Below are positions 31,654 through 39,076 of a stretch of DNA of 39,076 nt, in pieces. Both the position numbers and the translations under genes were made by a program. The DNA lies in NCBI GenBank assembly GCA_016292015.1, contig JAEEZY010000010.1, forward strand, positions 1 to 39,076. The letters are read 5' to 3'. The number at the start of each line of letters is the position of its first letter. Position 1 is the first letter of the stretch. Below the pieces are notes generated by a model. It was given only the letters and a program-made list of their open reading frames with translations. It made no database searches and was not told the DNA's origin. Origin of the DNA: Bacteroidales bacterium (GTDB lineage: Bacteria; Bacteroidota; Bacteroidia; Bacteroidales; P3).

Positions 31654-32004
31654 ATGCAAATCGAGATACTCAAATCGAAAATTCACCGAGTGAAAGTCAC
31701 CGAGGCCGACCTCGACTATATCGGAAGCATAACCATCGACGAGGCGTTGATGGAGGCTGCCAACATTATAGAGAACGAGCGTGTTGACATCTACAACATC
31801 ACCAACGGTGAACGATTCAGCACCTACGCGATAAAGGGAGAACGCGGCAGCGGCATCATAGGCATCAACGGAGCCGCCGCCCACAAAGCACCCGTCGGGA
31901 GCCTGATTATAATCGCATCCTATGCCATAATGGATTTCGACGAGGCGAAGAAGTGGCATCCGACCGTCATCTTCCCGAAGGAAAACAAGATTGGTGAATT
32001 GTGA
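31654..32004 (+). CDS. panD: Aspartate 1-decarboxylase
   Basis: Makes beta-alanine for pantothenate and CoA synthesis. The proenzyme self-cleaves between Gly24 and Ser25 in YIGSIT to form the pyruvoyl cofactor; both are present. Other marks are [35 protein letters not shown] and DLVIIASYA-type [10 protein letters not shown]. The length of 116 is normal. panC, often its neighbour, is not here. The stop is within a GAATTGTGAATAGACAAATG repeat word, which also supplies the overlapping start of the next gene. Confidence 0.95.
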   Translation: MQIEILKSKIHRVKVTEADLDYIGSITIDEALMEAANIIENERVDIYNITNGERFSTYAIKGERGSGIIGINGAAAHKAPVGSLIIIASYAIMDFDEAKKWHPTVIFPKENKIGEL

Positions 32005-33050
32005 ATAGACAAATGTGTAAGGAGAGCCACAACACGAACAAAAGACGCCTGAAACTTGGCGACGTGTTGAAATTTGTGATATTCTTCGGCATCGGATTGT
32101 TTTTTATCTACTGGTTTCTGCTGAAACTTTCACCCGACCAGAGAGCTTCGATATGGAATTCGTTTCTTGAAGCCAACTGGTGGTGGGTGGCGGCAGTGAT
32201 GGCAGAGACGTTTTTGAGCCACTTTGTGCGGGCAATGCGATGGAGATTGCTTTTCAAACCGATGGGGCACGTGCCATCGCGTAACAACACTTTCGGGTCG
32301 GTGATGGTGGCGTATCTTTCAAACCTTGCATTCCCCAGATTGGGCGAAGTGATGCGCTGCGCAACGCTGAAAACCAGCGAAAACATACCAATGGAGAAAT
32401 CCATCGGAACGGTGGTGACAGAACGACTTTTCGACATACTGGCCTTCGCCGTGATTCTGCTAATGGGCCTGCTTGTGATGTTCGGGAAAGCAAAAGACTG
32501 GCTTTATGACGTTCTTTCGCAGAAGTTCGCCGTGCTGCCACGACTGTGGGTTGTGATAGTGTTGGGCATCGTGGTTGCTGCGGCGGCAGTGCTTATGTAC
32601 AGAAAATACAGAACACGTTGGATAAAGAACCGTCTGTTTGCCAAGATAGACAGTATAGTGATGGGCGCCTTGGAAGGGCTGCGGAGCATATTCAAGCTCG
32701 ACAAGAAAAGCATTGTTCTGTTTCTCACCTACAGCGTCTGCCTCTATGCGCTGTACATACTAGGCGGATGGCTTATATTCCGGGCCTTTGAGGAAACCGC
32801 ATGGCTCGGAGTGCGAGCCGCCTTTGTGATGTACATCTTCGGCAGCGTCGGCATGATGATCTCACAAGGTGGTTTGGGAGCATACCCAGTGCTGGTATGG
32901 CAGGCTGTGGACATCTACGGCATAAGCGAAGTGTGCGGACTTGCCTGCGGCTGGCTTTTCTGGGGGGCACAGCAAGCTGTGGCCATCGTGGGTGGCATGG
33001 CCTACATGATTTATTTCTCGGTGAAGAAGCGGTCAACAATTAGTAGTTAA
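32001..33050 (+). CDS. Lysylphosphatidylglycerol synthase-type/YbhN-like membrane protein
   Basis: A ~349-residue polytopic protein of the LPG_synthase_TM (UPF0104, AglD/YbhN-like) family. Several hydrophobic helices are present (~24-43, ~60-75, ~148-162, ~180-197, ~240-262 and the C-terminal group), with typical loops [38 protein letters not shown] and [12 protein letters not shown]. The family is linked to lipid flipping or lipid-linked sugar transfer; the substrate here is unknown. Possible starts are GTG at 32001, overlapping the panD stop, or ATG at 32013. Both lie in repeat DNA, and I cannot decide between them. Confidence 0.85.
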   Translation: MNRQMCKESHNTNKRRLKLGDVLKFVIFFGIGLFFIYWFLLKLSPDQRASIWNSFLEANWWWVAAVMAETFLSHFVRAMRWRLLFKPMGHVPSRNNTFGSVMVAYLSNLAFPRLGEVMRCATLKTSENIPMEKSIGTVVTERLFDILAFAVILLMGLLVMFGKAKDWLYDVLSQKFAVLPRLWVVIVLGIVVAAAAVLMYRKYRTRWIKNRLFAKIDSIVMGALEGLRSIFKLDKKSIVLFLTYSVCLYALYILGGWLIFRAFEETAWLGVRAAFVMYIFGSVGMMISQGGLGAYPVLVWQAVDIYGISEVCGLACGWLFWGAQQAVAIVGGMAYMIYFSVKKRSTISS

Positions 33051-33059
33051 CCGTTGTCT

Positions 33060-33090
33060 TGAAACTTGAAACTAAAAACTTGAAACTCTT
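33060..33090. repeat. TTGAAACT dispersed repeat
   Basis: TTGAAACTTGAAACT then AAAAACTTGAAACTC. It is the reverse-orientation relative of 18120-18147. Confidence 0.65.
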
Positions 33091-33129
33091 AAAATCAGCA
33101 CATCAACAATTAAACAAATCATCAATACA

Positions 33130-34062
33130 ATGGAACATACAAAATGCTTAATCATCGGTTCAGGTCCTGCTGGCTACACCGCCGGCATCTACACCTCTCG
33201 CGCTGACATAAAACCAATACTTTACACCGGTATGCAACCCGGCGGCCAACTGACCATAACCACCGACATCGAGAACTTCCCTGGCTATCCCGAGGGCATA
33301 GGCGGCACGGAGATGATGAACGACCTCAAAAAACAGGCCCAACGGTTCGGCACCGACGTCCGCTCTGGTGCCATCGAGAAGATTGACCTCTCACATCGTC
33401 CCTTCAAAGCCATCGACGATCACGGCAACGAGATTGAGGCCGAGACGGTCATACTCGCCACTGGAGCTTCTGCTCGATGGCTGGGGCTCGAGAGCGAGAA
33501 AAAATTCTACGGCCAGGGGGTTTCGGCTTGTGCCACCTGCGACGGCTATTTCTACAAGAACATGGAAGTAGCGGTGGTGGGCGGAGGAGACACCGCCTGC
33601 GAGGAGGCCTGCTATCTAGCCACCCTTTGCTCGAAGGTATATCAGATTGTACGCCGCGACGAACTGCGCGCTTCGAAAGCCATGCAACACCGCGTGATGA
33701 ACAACCCCAAGATCGAGATATGCTGGAACAGCGTGACCGAAGAGATATGCGGCAACGACATGGACGGCGTTACAGGAGCCAACCTTAAGAACCTTAAGAC
33801 AGGCGAAATCCGCCACATAGAACTGGCGGGATTCTTCGTAGCCATCGGTCATCAACCCAACACCGAACTTGTGAAGGGACAGATCGACCTCGACGAACAG
33901 GGCTATATCAAGGTTCAGTCGCCCAGCGCCGCCACCAACATTCCCGGCGTGTTCGCCGCCGGCGACGTCTGCGACCCCCATTATCGCCAAGCCATCGTGG
34001 CTGCCGGCAAGGGGTGCATCGCTGCCATCGATGTGGAACGCTTCCTGCAGAGTCAGCAATAA
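33130..34062 (+). CDS. trxB: Thioredoxin reductase
   Basis: An FAD/NADPH enzyme that reduces thioredoxin in the cytoplasm. The FAD-binding GSGPAGYTAGIY is at 10-21, the redox pair C134-AT-C137 lies in SACATCDGYF, the NADPH-binding GGGDTACEEA is near 151, and the C-terminal FAD motif is VFAAGDVCD. The length of 310 is normal. The stop is closely followed by the putative porin gene. It may supply reducing power for envelope thiol proteins such as the TlpA-like protein at 15 kb (inference). Confidence 0.96.
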   Translation: MEHTKCLIIGSGPAGYTAGIYTSRADIKPILYTGMQPGGQLTITTDIENFPGYPEGIGGTEMMNDLKKQAQRFGTDVRSGAIEKIDLSHRPFKAIDDHGNEIEAETVILATGASARWLGLESEKKFYGQGVSACATCDGYFYKNMEVAVVGGGDTACEEACYLATLCSKVYQIVRRDELRASKAMQHRVMNNPKIEICWNSVTEEICGNDMDGVTGANLKNLKTGEIRHIELAGFFVAIGHQPNTELVKGQIDLDEQGYIKVQSPSAATNIPGVFAAGDVCDPHYRQAIVAAGKGCIAAIDVERFLQSQQ

Positions 34063-34069
34063 CAGCCAA

Positions 34070-36166
34070 TTGAAACGTTTTAGGCACATACTGACGGCTT
34101 TTGTCATGGGGGCATTTGTCACCGTGGGCGTCACTTCGTTCGCCCAAAACGTCAACGGCACAACTGCCGGCAGAAATATTCCCCATTCGGGCAACGACAT
34201 GAACGACTTTGTGGGCAACAGCGACACACTCAACGCCGACACACTCGGATGGCAGCCAAAGGGCATCGAATACCACGAGGACATACCCGACACCACTCTA
34301 CAGCATAGCGTCTTTATGTTCCGCTACGACCCCCAGGCGGTGAAGATAAAGAATGTCGTCTATCCCTCGCTCGACCCTACGGGGGTGCAGTTTCACGACG
34401 TCCTCGACGCGATGAACGGCAACTACTACCTCTCGCGCGGAGTGTTCGGTCAGCAACATCTGGCATTGTATCAAACCATCGGCGACGCGATGCACTTCCG
34501 CATCGCGCCCGACGTGAACGCCGGCTACCGCATCCGACCCGAAAACCTGTGGCTTATACAAACCAAACGTCCCTACACGAGCCTTAGCTACGCCAGCTCG
34601 CTTGAAAAAGAGCACCGAGTACTGGTGTCTATTTCGCAAAACGTGATGCCCCGCTGGAACCTGGCGTTCGACTACAAGCTCATCAACCCCGACGGCAACT
34701 ACTCCAACTCCTCTGCCACCAACCACTACCTCGACGCCACCACCAACTACTACACCCGCGACGCCCGTTATCAGGTGACCGCCGGCATCATCTGGGAGAA
34801 GTTCCGCATGGACGAGAACGGCGGCATCACCAACGACTCGATATTCCGCAACCGCACCATTCGCAACGAGGGCGGTGTGCCTGTGTTGTTCACCAATATG
34901 GGCAGCATCGACAAAAACCTCACCGCTTTTGCAAAACAGACCTTCAACACCGTGCGTCCCATCGACCGCTACCGCCGCCATGAGGAGATTCAGTTCATCG
35001 GCTACGACACCATCTATTCAAAACCTGATTCTCTGCAGAATACAGAACCCTCAATCACTCGCATCGTCCCCCTCTACGACACCATTGTCAAGTACGACAC
35101 CATCGCACCATTCCGACCCATGGTGGTGAATACTGGTGTGTTCGGGATGGACATACAATACGACCGCGAAAAACATGTGTTTACCGACTCCACCGTCACA
35201 CGCAAGTTCTCCGGAAGCATCTACTGGACAAACGACGCCTATTGGGACAGCCGTTGGCGCAACCCGCTGAAGCTGATGATCGGTGTGAAACCCACCCTCA
35301 TGCACGCCTTCATGTACAACGGCTTCCGCGCCCGTTTCTTCGCCCTCAACCCGATGGCGTCGGTCACCGTCGATACAAAGATAGGAATGGTCAGCGCCTC
35401 TATAGAGAAAAACATCGCCGACAAATACTACAAAAACGGATACCGCTTCGACGCCAACCTACGGGCCTACCTCGACAGCCTTCACAAACATACAATCCAT
35501 GCCGAAGTGGTCTTTCAGGGACAAGACCCCGACCTTATCTACCACAACCTGCTGGCCATGAGTGGCAGCGACAAGAAGTTAGGGCTTACCAACATACAGA
35601 AATTTGAGGCAGGTTACAGTTTCCGTGAATGGCTCGACTGGTCGGTGACCGCACGCCACATCGTCAACAACATCTGGATTGAGGACAGCACCACCGTGGT
35701 GCAGAACGGCGGCAGCGCCTGGCTTTTCCAAAGCCGCATCAACGCCACCCTCCACTGGAAATGGTTCCACTACGACATGCAGCACCTCTTCCAGTACAGC
35801 ACCGACCAAGACCAGGTGCGGGTGCCGATTTTCGCCACCAAGAACTCCATTTACGCCGACGTGAAGATATTCAAAGGAGCTCTGCGGGCACAGTTCGGCA
35901 TCGACCTACGCTACCACACCGCCTTCTACGCCGACGCCTACAACCCCTATACCGCCACCTTCTACCGTCAGAACGACTTCAAGGTGGGCAACTACATCTG
36001 GGGCGACATCTTCATCAATTTGCAGGTGAAACGCGCCAGCATCTTCGCCAAAGCCGGCCACCTCAACGCCCTCTGGGAAGGGCATCCCAACTACTACCTC
36101 ATACCCCACTATCCCGGCAACAACTTCGGCTTCTACTACGGCCTGATATGGAAGTTCTTTGACTAA
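34070..36166 (+). CDS. Putative outer-membrane porin (Porin_10-like)
   Basis: A ~698-residue outer-membrane beta-barrel of the Bacteroidetes 'putative porin' type. The signal peptide KRFRHILTAFVMGAFVTVGVTSFAQ is followed by a low-complexity linker, then the barrel, with many aromatic-ended strands such as FMFRYDPQAVKIKNV, YSFREWLDWSVTARHI and a final FGFYYGLIWKFFD. TTG at 34070, eight bases after the trxB stop, gives a clean signal peptide; an ATG at 34031 would overlap trxB and add 13 residues. Substrate unknown. Confidence 0.83.
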   Translation: MKRFRHILTAFVMGAFVTVGVTSFAQNVNGTTAGRNIPHSGNDMNDFVGNSDTLNADTLGWQPKGIEYHEDIPDTTLQHSVFMFRYDPQAVKIKNVVYPSLDPTGVQFHDVLDAMNGNYYLSRGVFGQQHLALYQTIGDAMHFRIAPDVNAGYRIRPENLWLIQTKRPYTSLSYASSLEKEHRVLVSISQNVMPRWNLAFDYKLINPDGNYSNSSATNHYLDATTNYYTRDARYQVTAGIIWEKFRMDENGGITNDSIFRNRTIRNEGGVPVLFTNMGSIDKNLTAFAKQTFNTVRPIDRYRRHEEIQFIGYDTIYSKPDSLQNTEPSITRIVPLYDTIVKYDTIAPFRPMVVNTGVFGMDIQYDREKHVFTDSTVTRKFSGSIYWTNDAYWDSRWRNPLKLMIGVKPTLMHAFMYNGFRARFFALNPMASVTVDTKIGMVSASIEKNIADKYYKNGYRFDANLRAYLDSLHKHTIHAEVVFQGQDPDLIYHNLLAMSGSDKKLGLTNIQKFEAGYSFREWLDWSVTARHIVNNIWIEDSTTVVQNGGSAWLFQSRINATLHWKWFHYDMQHLFQYSTDQDQVRVPIFATKNSIYADVKIFKGALRAQFGIDLRYHTAFYADAYNPYTATFYRQNDFKVGNYIWGDIFINLQVKRASIFAKAGHLNALWEGHPNYYLIPHYPGNNFGFYYGLIWKFFD

Positions 36167-36242
36167 GTCAGTGAACTATAAGTACTATATAATTTAGATA
36201 ATCGAATCAATCAAATAAAACAATAACAAAATCTTAAACATC

Positions 36243-37250
36243 ATGACATTACTTGAACAAATCCGCACGAAGGCTAAAAACGCCAACAAATGCATCGTTC
36301 TGGCAGAAGGCACCGAGGAACGCACCCTCAAAGCTGCCGACATCATCCTCAAAGAAGGCATCGCTCGCCTGATCCTCCTCGGCAACGAAGCCGAAATCAA
36401 AGGACTTGCAAAAGAATGGGGTTTGACCAATATCGACAAAGCCACCATCATCGACCCCGTCACCAACCCCAAGAAAACCTACTATGCCGAGATACTCTGC
36501 GAGATTCGCAAGAAGAAAGGCATGCAGATGGACGAAGCCATGAAGCTGGTCGAAGACCCCCTCTACCTCGCCTGCCTGCTTATCAAGAACGGCGACGCCG
36601 ACGGTGAGGTGGCTGGTGCCCGCAACGCCACCGGCGACGTGCTGCGTCCCGCCTTCCAGATAGTCAAAACCCTCCCTGGCGTCAGCGTGGTGAGCGGTGC
36701 TTTCATCATGATTCTGAAAGACCAGACCTATGGCGAAAACGGCATGTTCGTCTTTGCCGACTGCGCAGCCACCCCGTGCCCCTCGGCCGAAGAGCTGGGA
36801 CAGATTGCAGTCGTCAGCGCCCAGACAGCCAAAGCCATCGCCGGATTCGAAGAGCCCCGCGTGGCCATCCTGAGCTTCAGCACCAAGGGCAGCGCCAAGC
36901 ACGAACTCGTTGACAAAGTCATCGAAGCCACCCGTGTGGCACACGAACTCGACCCGAACGTGAAACTCGACGGCGAGCTGCAAGCCGACGCCGCCATCGT
37001 GCCGAAAGTGGGTGCATCCAAAGCCCCGAAGAGTGATATCGCCGGCAAAGCCAACGTGCTGGTATTCCCCGACCTCCAGAGCGGCAACATCTGCTACAAG
37101 CTCGTTCAGCGTCTCGCCGGCGCCGAAGCCGTGGGTCCTGTCATGCAGGGTATGGCAGCTCCTATCAACGACCTCAGCCGCGGTTGCAGCGTCGAGGACG
37201 TGGTGAACGTGGTCGCCATTACCGCATCTCAGGCCGCCGCCAAGAAGTAA
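36243..37250 (+). CDS. pta: Phosphate acetyltransferase
   Basis: Interconverts acetyl-CoA and acetyl phosphate, feeding acetate fermentation together with acetate kinase. The N-terminal CIVLAEGTEERTLKAADIIL, the DGEVAGARNATGDVLRPAFQ region and the C-terminal NVLVFPDLQSGNICYKLVQRL, GPVMQGM and PINDLSRGCS signatures are diagnostic. The length of 335 is normal for the short form without the P-loop and DRTGG domains. ackA, its usual partner, does not follow; it may lie elsewhere. Confidence 0.96.
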   Translation: MTLLEQIRTKAKNANKCIVLAEGTEERTLKAADIILKEGIARLILLGNEAEIKGLAKEWGLTNIDKATIIDPVTNPKKTYYAEILCEIRKKKGMQMDEAMKLVEDPLYLACLLIKNGDADGEVAGARNATGDVLRPAFQIVKTLPGVSVVSGAFIMILKDQTYGENGMFVFADCAATPCPSAEELGQIAVVSAQTAKAIAGFEEPRVAILSFSTKGSAKHELVDKVIEATRVAHELDPNVKLDGELQADAAIVPKVGASKAPKSDIAGKANVLVFPDLQSGNICYKLVQRLAGAEAVGPVMQGMAAPINDLSRGCSVEDVVNVVAITASQAAAKK

Positions 37251-37255
37251 GAATT

Positions 37256-37350
37256 GATTAGTGGTCAGTGGCCAGTAGTTAGTGCTCAGCAGACAACACT
37301 GGTCACCAATAACTGGTCACTGCCCACATATCAACATATCAACATATCAA
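37256..37350. repeat. Imperfect dyad and CATATCAA tandem repeat after pta
   Basis: GTGGTCAGTGGCCAGTAGTTAGTG (37261-37284) is roughly complementary to ACTGGTCACCAATAACTGGTCACTG (37299-37323). Then CATATCAA occurs three times in tandem (37327-37350), just before the next gene's leader. Confidence 0.6.
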
Positions 37351-37378
37351 CAAAAAACAAACCAATAAAATCACAATC

Positions 37379-38263
37379 ATGAAACGAATTCTTTTATCAT
37401 TGGCATTACTCACCGCGGCTTTTGGCCTCAACGCACAAACCGAACTCGTAGCACCCCCGAAAGTCACCGAGGCCGTTGACATTAAGATTGTCTCCTGCGT
37501 CGGCTATCCCCAGTCGGGACAGGTGGCGCTGACCATCACGCTCACACCCAACAACTTCATGCTCAACGCCAACATCGCTGGAGGTTGGGAAGGACGCGCC
37601 TACGACGCTGCCGGCAAGCAGTACCGCACCCGTCGTGTGAAACCTGGCGGAACACTCCACAAGAGCGACATCCCCCAGGGCATTCCCTGCACCTTCATCT
37701 TCGGAATGGAAGGCGTTGACCCCAACACCCAGATGCTCAAGTCCATCGTGCTGCCCTACCACATCAACGCAGGCAACTACAACTTCCTAGTGCACAGCGG
37801 CAACAACGCCCCCATCGAGTTCCGCAACGTTCCCATCGCATGGGAGAAACCCGCTGCAAAGACCTATTTCCGCGTGCCGTTCGAGCTTATGGGCAATGTC
37901 GATTTGAACATCGTCTCATGCACCGGTGACAAAACCAGCGGCACCGTCACCATCGAGCTCACCACCGTCTGCAACATCGGAGGCGAAACCCGCATGGCGC
38001 TCGGCGACTCCAGAGAAGACAAAATCTACGACTCCAAAGGCAACACCTACAACGTTGAGCGCGTGAAGATGAAGACCGAGACGGCGCCTCAGAACACACC
38101 GCTCAAATACACCTTCACCAGCGTGCTGCCCACCGACGTCAAGGAAATCAAAGTCTTCAACCTCGACTACACCTACTCCAACGAGCAAAGCGACTGGGGC
38201 TGCCGACACAACGCCGACCGCGGCATCATGGAAATCCACAACATCCCCATCGAGTGGAAGTAA
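37379..38263 (+). CDS. Secreted protein with two homologous domains, unknown function
   Basis: A Sec signal peptide ends at LNAQ (residue ~20). The mature protein is two similar domains of ~125-130 residues. Domain 1 (~33-155) runs from VDIKIVSCVGYPQSGQVALTI to APIEFRNVPIAWEK, and domain 2 (~173-294) from VDLNIVSCTGDKTSGTVTIEL to GIMEIHNIPIEWK. Shared landmarks include YDAAGKQYRTRRVK against YDSKGNTYNVERVK. The pattern is beta-rich, with no catalytic motif. I do not recognise the family. It stands alone between pta and glyS. Confidence 0.75.
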   Translation: MKRILLSLALLTAAFGLNAQTELVAPPKVTEAVDIKIVSCVGYPQSGQVALTITLTPNNFMLNANIAGGWEGRAYDAAGKQYRTRRVKPGGTLHKSDIPQGIPCTFIFGMEGVDPNTQMLKSIVLPYHINAGNYNFLVHSGNNAPIEFRNVPIAWEKPAAKTYFRVPFELMGNVDLNIVSCTGDKTSGTVTIELTTVCNIGGETRMALGDSREDKIYDSKGNTYNVERVKMKTETAPQNTPLKYTFTSVLPTDVKEIKVFNLDYTYSNEQSDWGCRHNADRGIMEIHNIPIEWK

Positions 38264-38299
38264 CAACAATTTTGAATTTCGAATAAATAACACACTATT

Positions 38300-38330
38300 T
38301 TCAATTTTCAACTTTCAATTTTCAATTCGA
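38300..38330. repeat. TCAATTTTCAATT repeat before glyS
   Basis: TTTTCAATTTTCAAC then TTTCAATTTTCAATTCGAA. The final 17 bases are identical to the copy inside the MATE gene (18802-18818). Confidence 0.75.
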
Positions 38331-38333
38331 AAA

Positions 38334-39076
38334 GTGGCTAATCAAGAAGAAATATTCAAAAAAGTGGTGTCCCACGCCAAAGAGTACGGCTTCATCTTCC
38401 CGTCGAGCGAGATCTACGACGGGCTCGGCGCCGTCTATGACTACGGACAGCTGGGCACCGAACTGAAAAACAACATCAAGCAGTACTGGTGGAAAGCCAT
38501 GGTGCAGTATCACGAGAACATCGTCGGCATCGACTCCGCCATCTTCATGCACCCCAAGATATGGAAAGCCTCTGGCCATGTCGACGCCTTCAACGACCCC
38601 CTTATCGACAACAAGGACTCGAAGAAGCGCTACCGCGCCGACGTGCTCATCGAAGACCATATCGCCAAGATTGAGGAGAAGATAAACAAAGAGTGCGAGA
38701 AGGCCCACAAACGCTTCGGCGACGCTTTCGACCGCAACCAGTTCGTCACCACCAACGCCCGCGTGCTCGAACACCAGAAGCAGATTGACGAAATACACGC
38801 CCGCTATGCCGACTGCATGAACCGCAACGACCTCGACGGCCTTAAGCAGCTCATACTCGACCTCGGCATCGTATGCCCCATCAGCGGCACACGCAACTGG
38901 ACAGACGTGCGTCAGTTCAACCTCATGTTCGCCACCAAGATGGGCTCCGTCATCGACGACAGCGACACCCTCTACCTCCGTCCCGAGACGGCGCAGGGCA
39001 TCTTCGTCAACTTCCTCAACGTGCAGAAGAGCGGCCGCATGAAGATTCCTTTCTGCATCGCACAGATAGGCAAAGC
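38334..39076 (+). CDS. glyS: Glycyl-tRNA synthetase, partial (cut by window end)
   Basis: The first ~247 residues of a class II glycyl-tRNA synthetase of the single-chain (eukaryote/archaeal-like, alpha2) type found in Bacteroidetes. It starts GTG at 38334 (ANQEEIFKKVVSHAKEYGFIFPSSEIYDGL) and shows the family's YDYGQLGTELKNNIKQYWWKAM, then CPISGTRNWTDVRQFNLMF and motif 2-region YLRPETAQGIFVNFLN. The reading frame is open to the window edge. The start lies immediately after the TCAATTTTCAATTCGAA repeat, leaving no clear ribosome site. Confidence 0.93.
   Translation, partial: MANQEEIFKKVVSHAKEYGFIFPSSEIYDGLGAVYDYGQLGTELKNNIKQYWWKAMVQYHENIVGIDSAIFMHPKIWKASGHVDAFNDPLIDNKDSKKRYRADVLIEDHIAKIEEKINKECEKAHKRFGDAFDRNQFVTTNARVLEHQKQIDEIHARYADCMNRNDLDGLKQLILDLGIVCPISGTRNWTDVRQFNLMFATKMGSVIDDSDTLYLRPETAQGIFVNFLNVQKSGRMKIPFCIAQIGK

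Overview
The window looks like a chromosomal segment of an uncultured gut- or rumen-type Bacteroidales bacterium. Several promoters fit the Bacteroidetes -7 box (TAnnTTTG, here TATCTTTG, TACCTTTG, TAAATTTG). The gene families are typical of the order: a FISUMP repeat protein, an Omp28-like lipoprotein, a Porin_10-type putative porin, DUF3127, a rSAM/lipoprotein pair and a T9SS C-terminal sorting domain. Shine-Dalgarno sites are weak, and GTG and TTG starts are common. No rRNA, tRNA, CRISPR array, prophage or complete IS was seen.

Layout. 1-2.1 kb: a FISUMP protein that has apparently lost its 5' end. 2.2-8.3 kb (+): gyrB, pepE, two tandem DUF805 membrane proteins, a secreted protein of unknown function, and nfo. 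8.4-10.2 kb (-): typA. 10.2-10.9 kb: a gene-poor stretch with a promoter, two dyads and an 11-bp tandem repeat. 10.9-19.5 kb (+): a G-ending-codon pair (membrane protein and rnhB), a DUF6913-like protein, dapA, a short polyprenyl synthase, then a TlpA / DUF6029-like / Omp28 cassette and a MATE transporter. 19.5-21.9 kb (+): a large MORN-variant secreted protein. 21.9-23.7 kb (-): two lipoproteins and a SPASM radical SAM enzyme. These are divergent from a TM1266-type regulator and hydG (23.9-25.6 kb, +), which end at a strong terminator. 25.8-28.7 kb (-): an SGNH hydrolase with a T9SS tail, a DUF6440-like protein and a HerA/DUF853 ATPase. 28.9-39.1 kb (+): corA, a DUF3127 protein with an SSB-like acidic tip, 5-FTHF cyclo-ligase, a tail-anchored protein, panD, a flippase-like protein, trxB, a putative porin, pta, a duplicated-domain secreted protein and the first part of glyS, cut by the window end.

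Most genes are core or housekeeping. The accessory interest lies in three places: (1) the rSAM/lipoprotein operon, with a duplicated lipoprotein, back-to-back with hydG; (2) a family of short modular repeats in almost every gap (TTAGTGA, GAATTGACAAATG, CAACTGC, TTGAAACT and TCAATTTTCAATT types), which supply stop codons, start codons, possible -7 boxes and even an internal stretch of the MATE protein; (3) the structured 731-bp gap upstream of typA.
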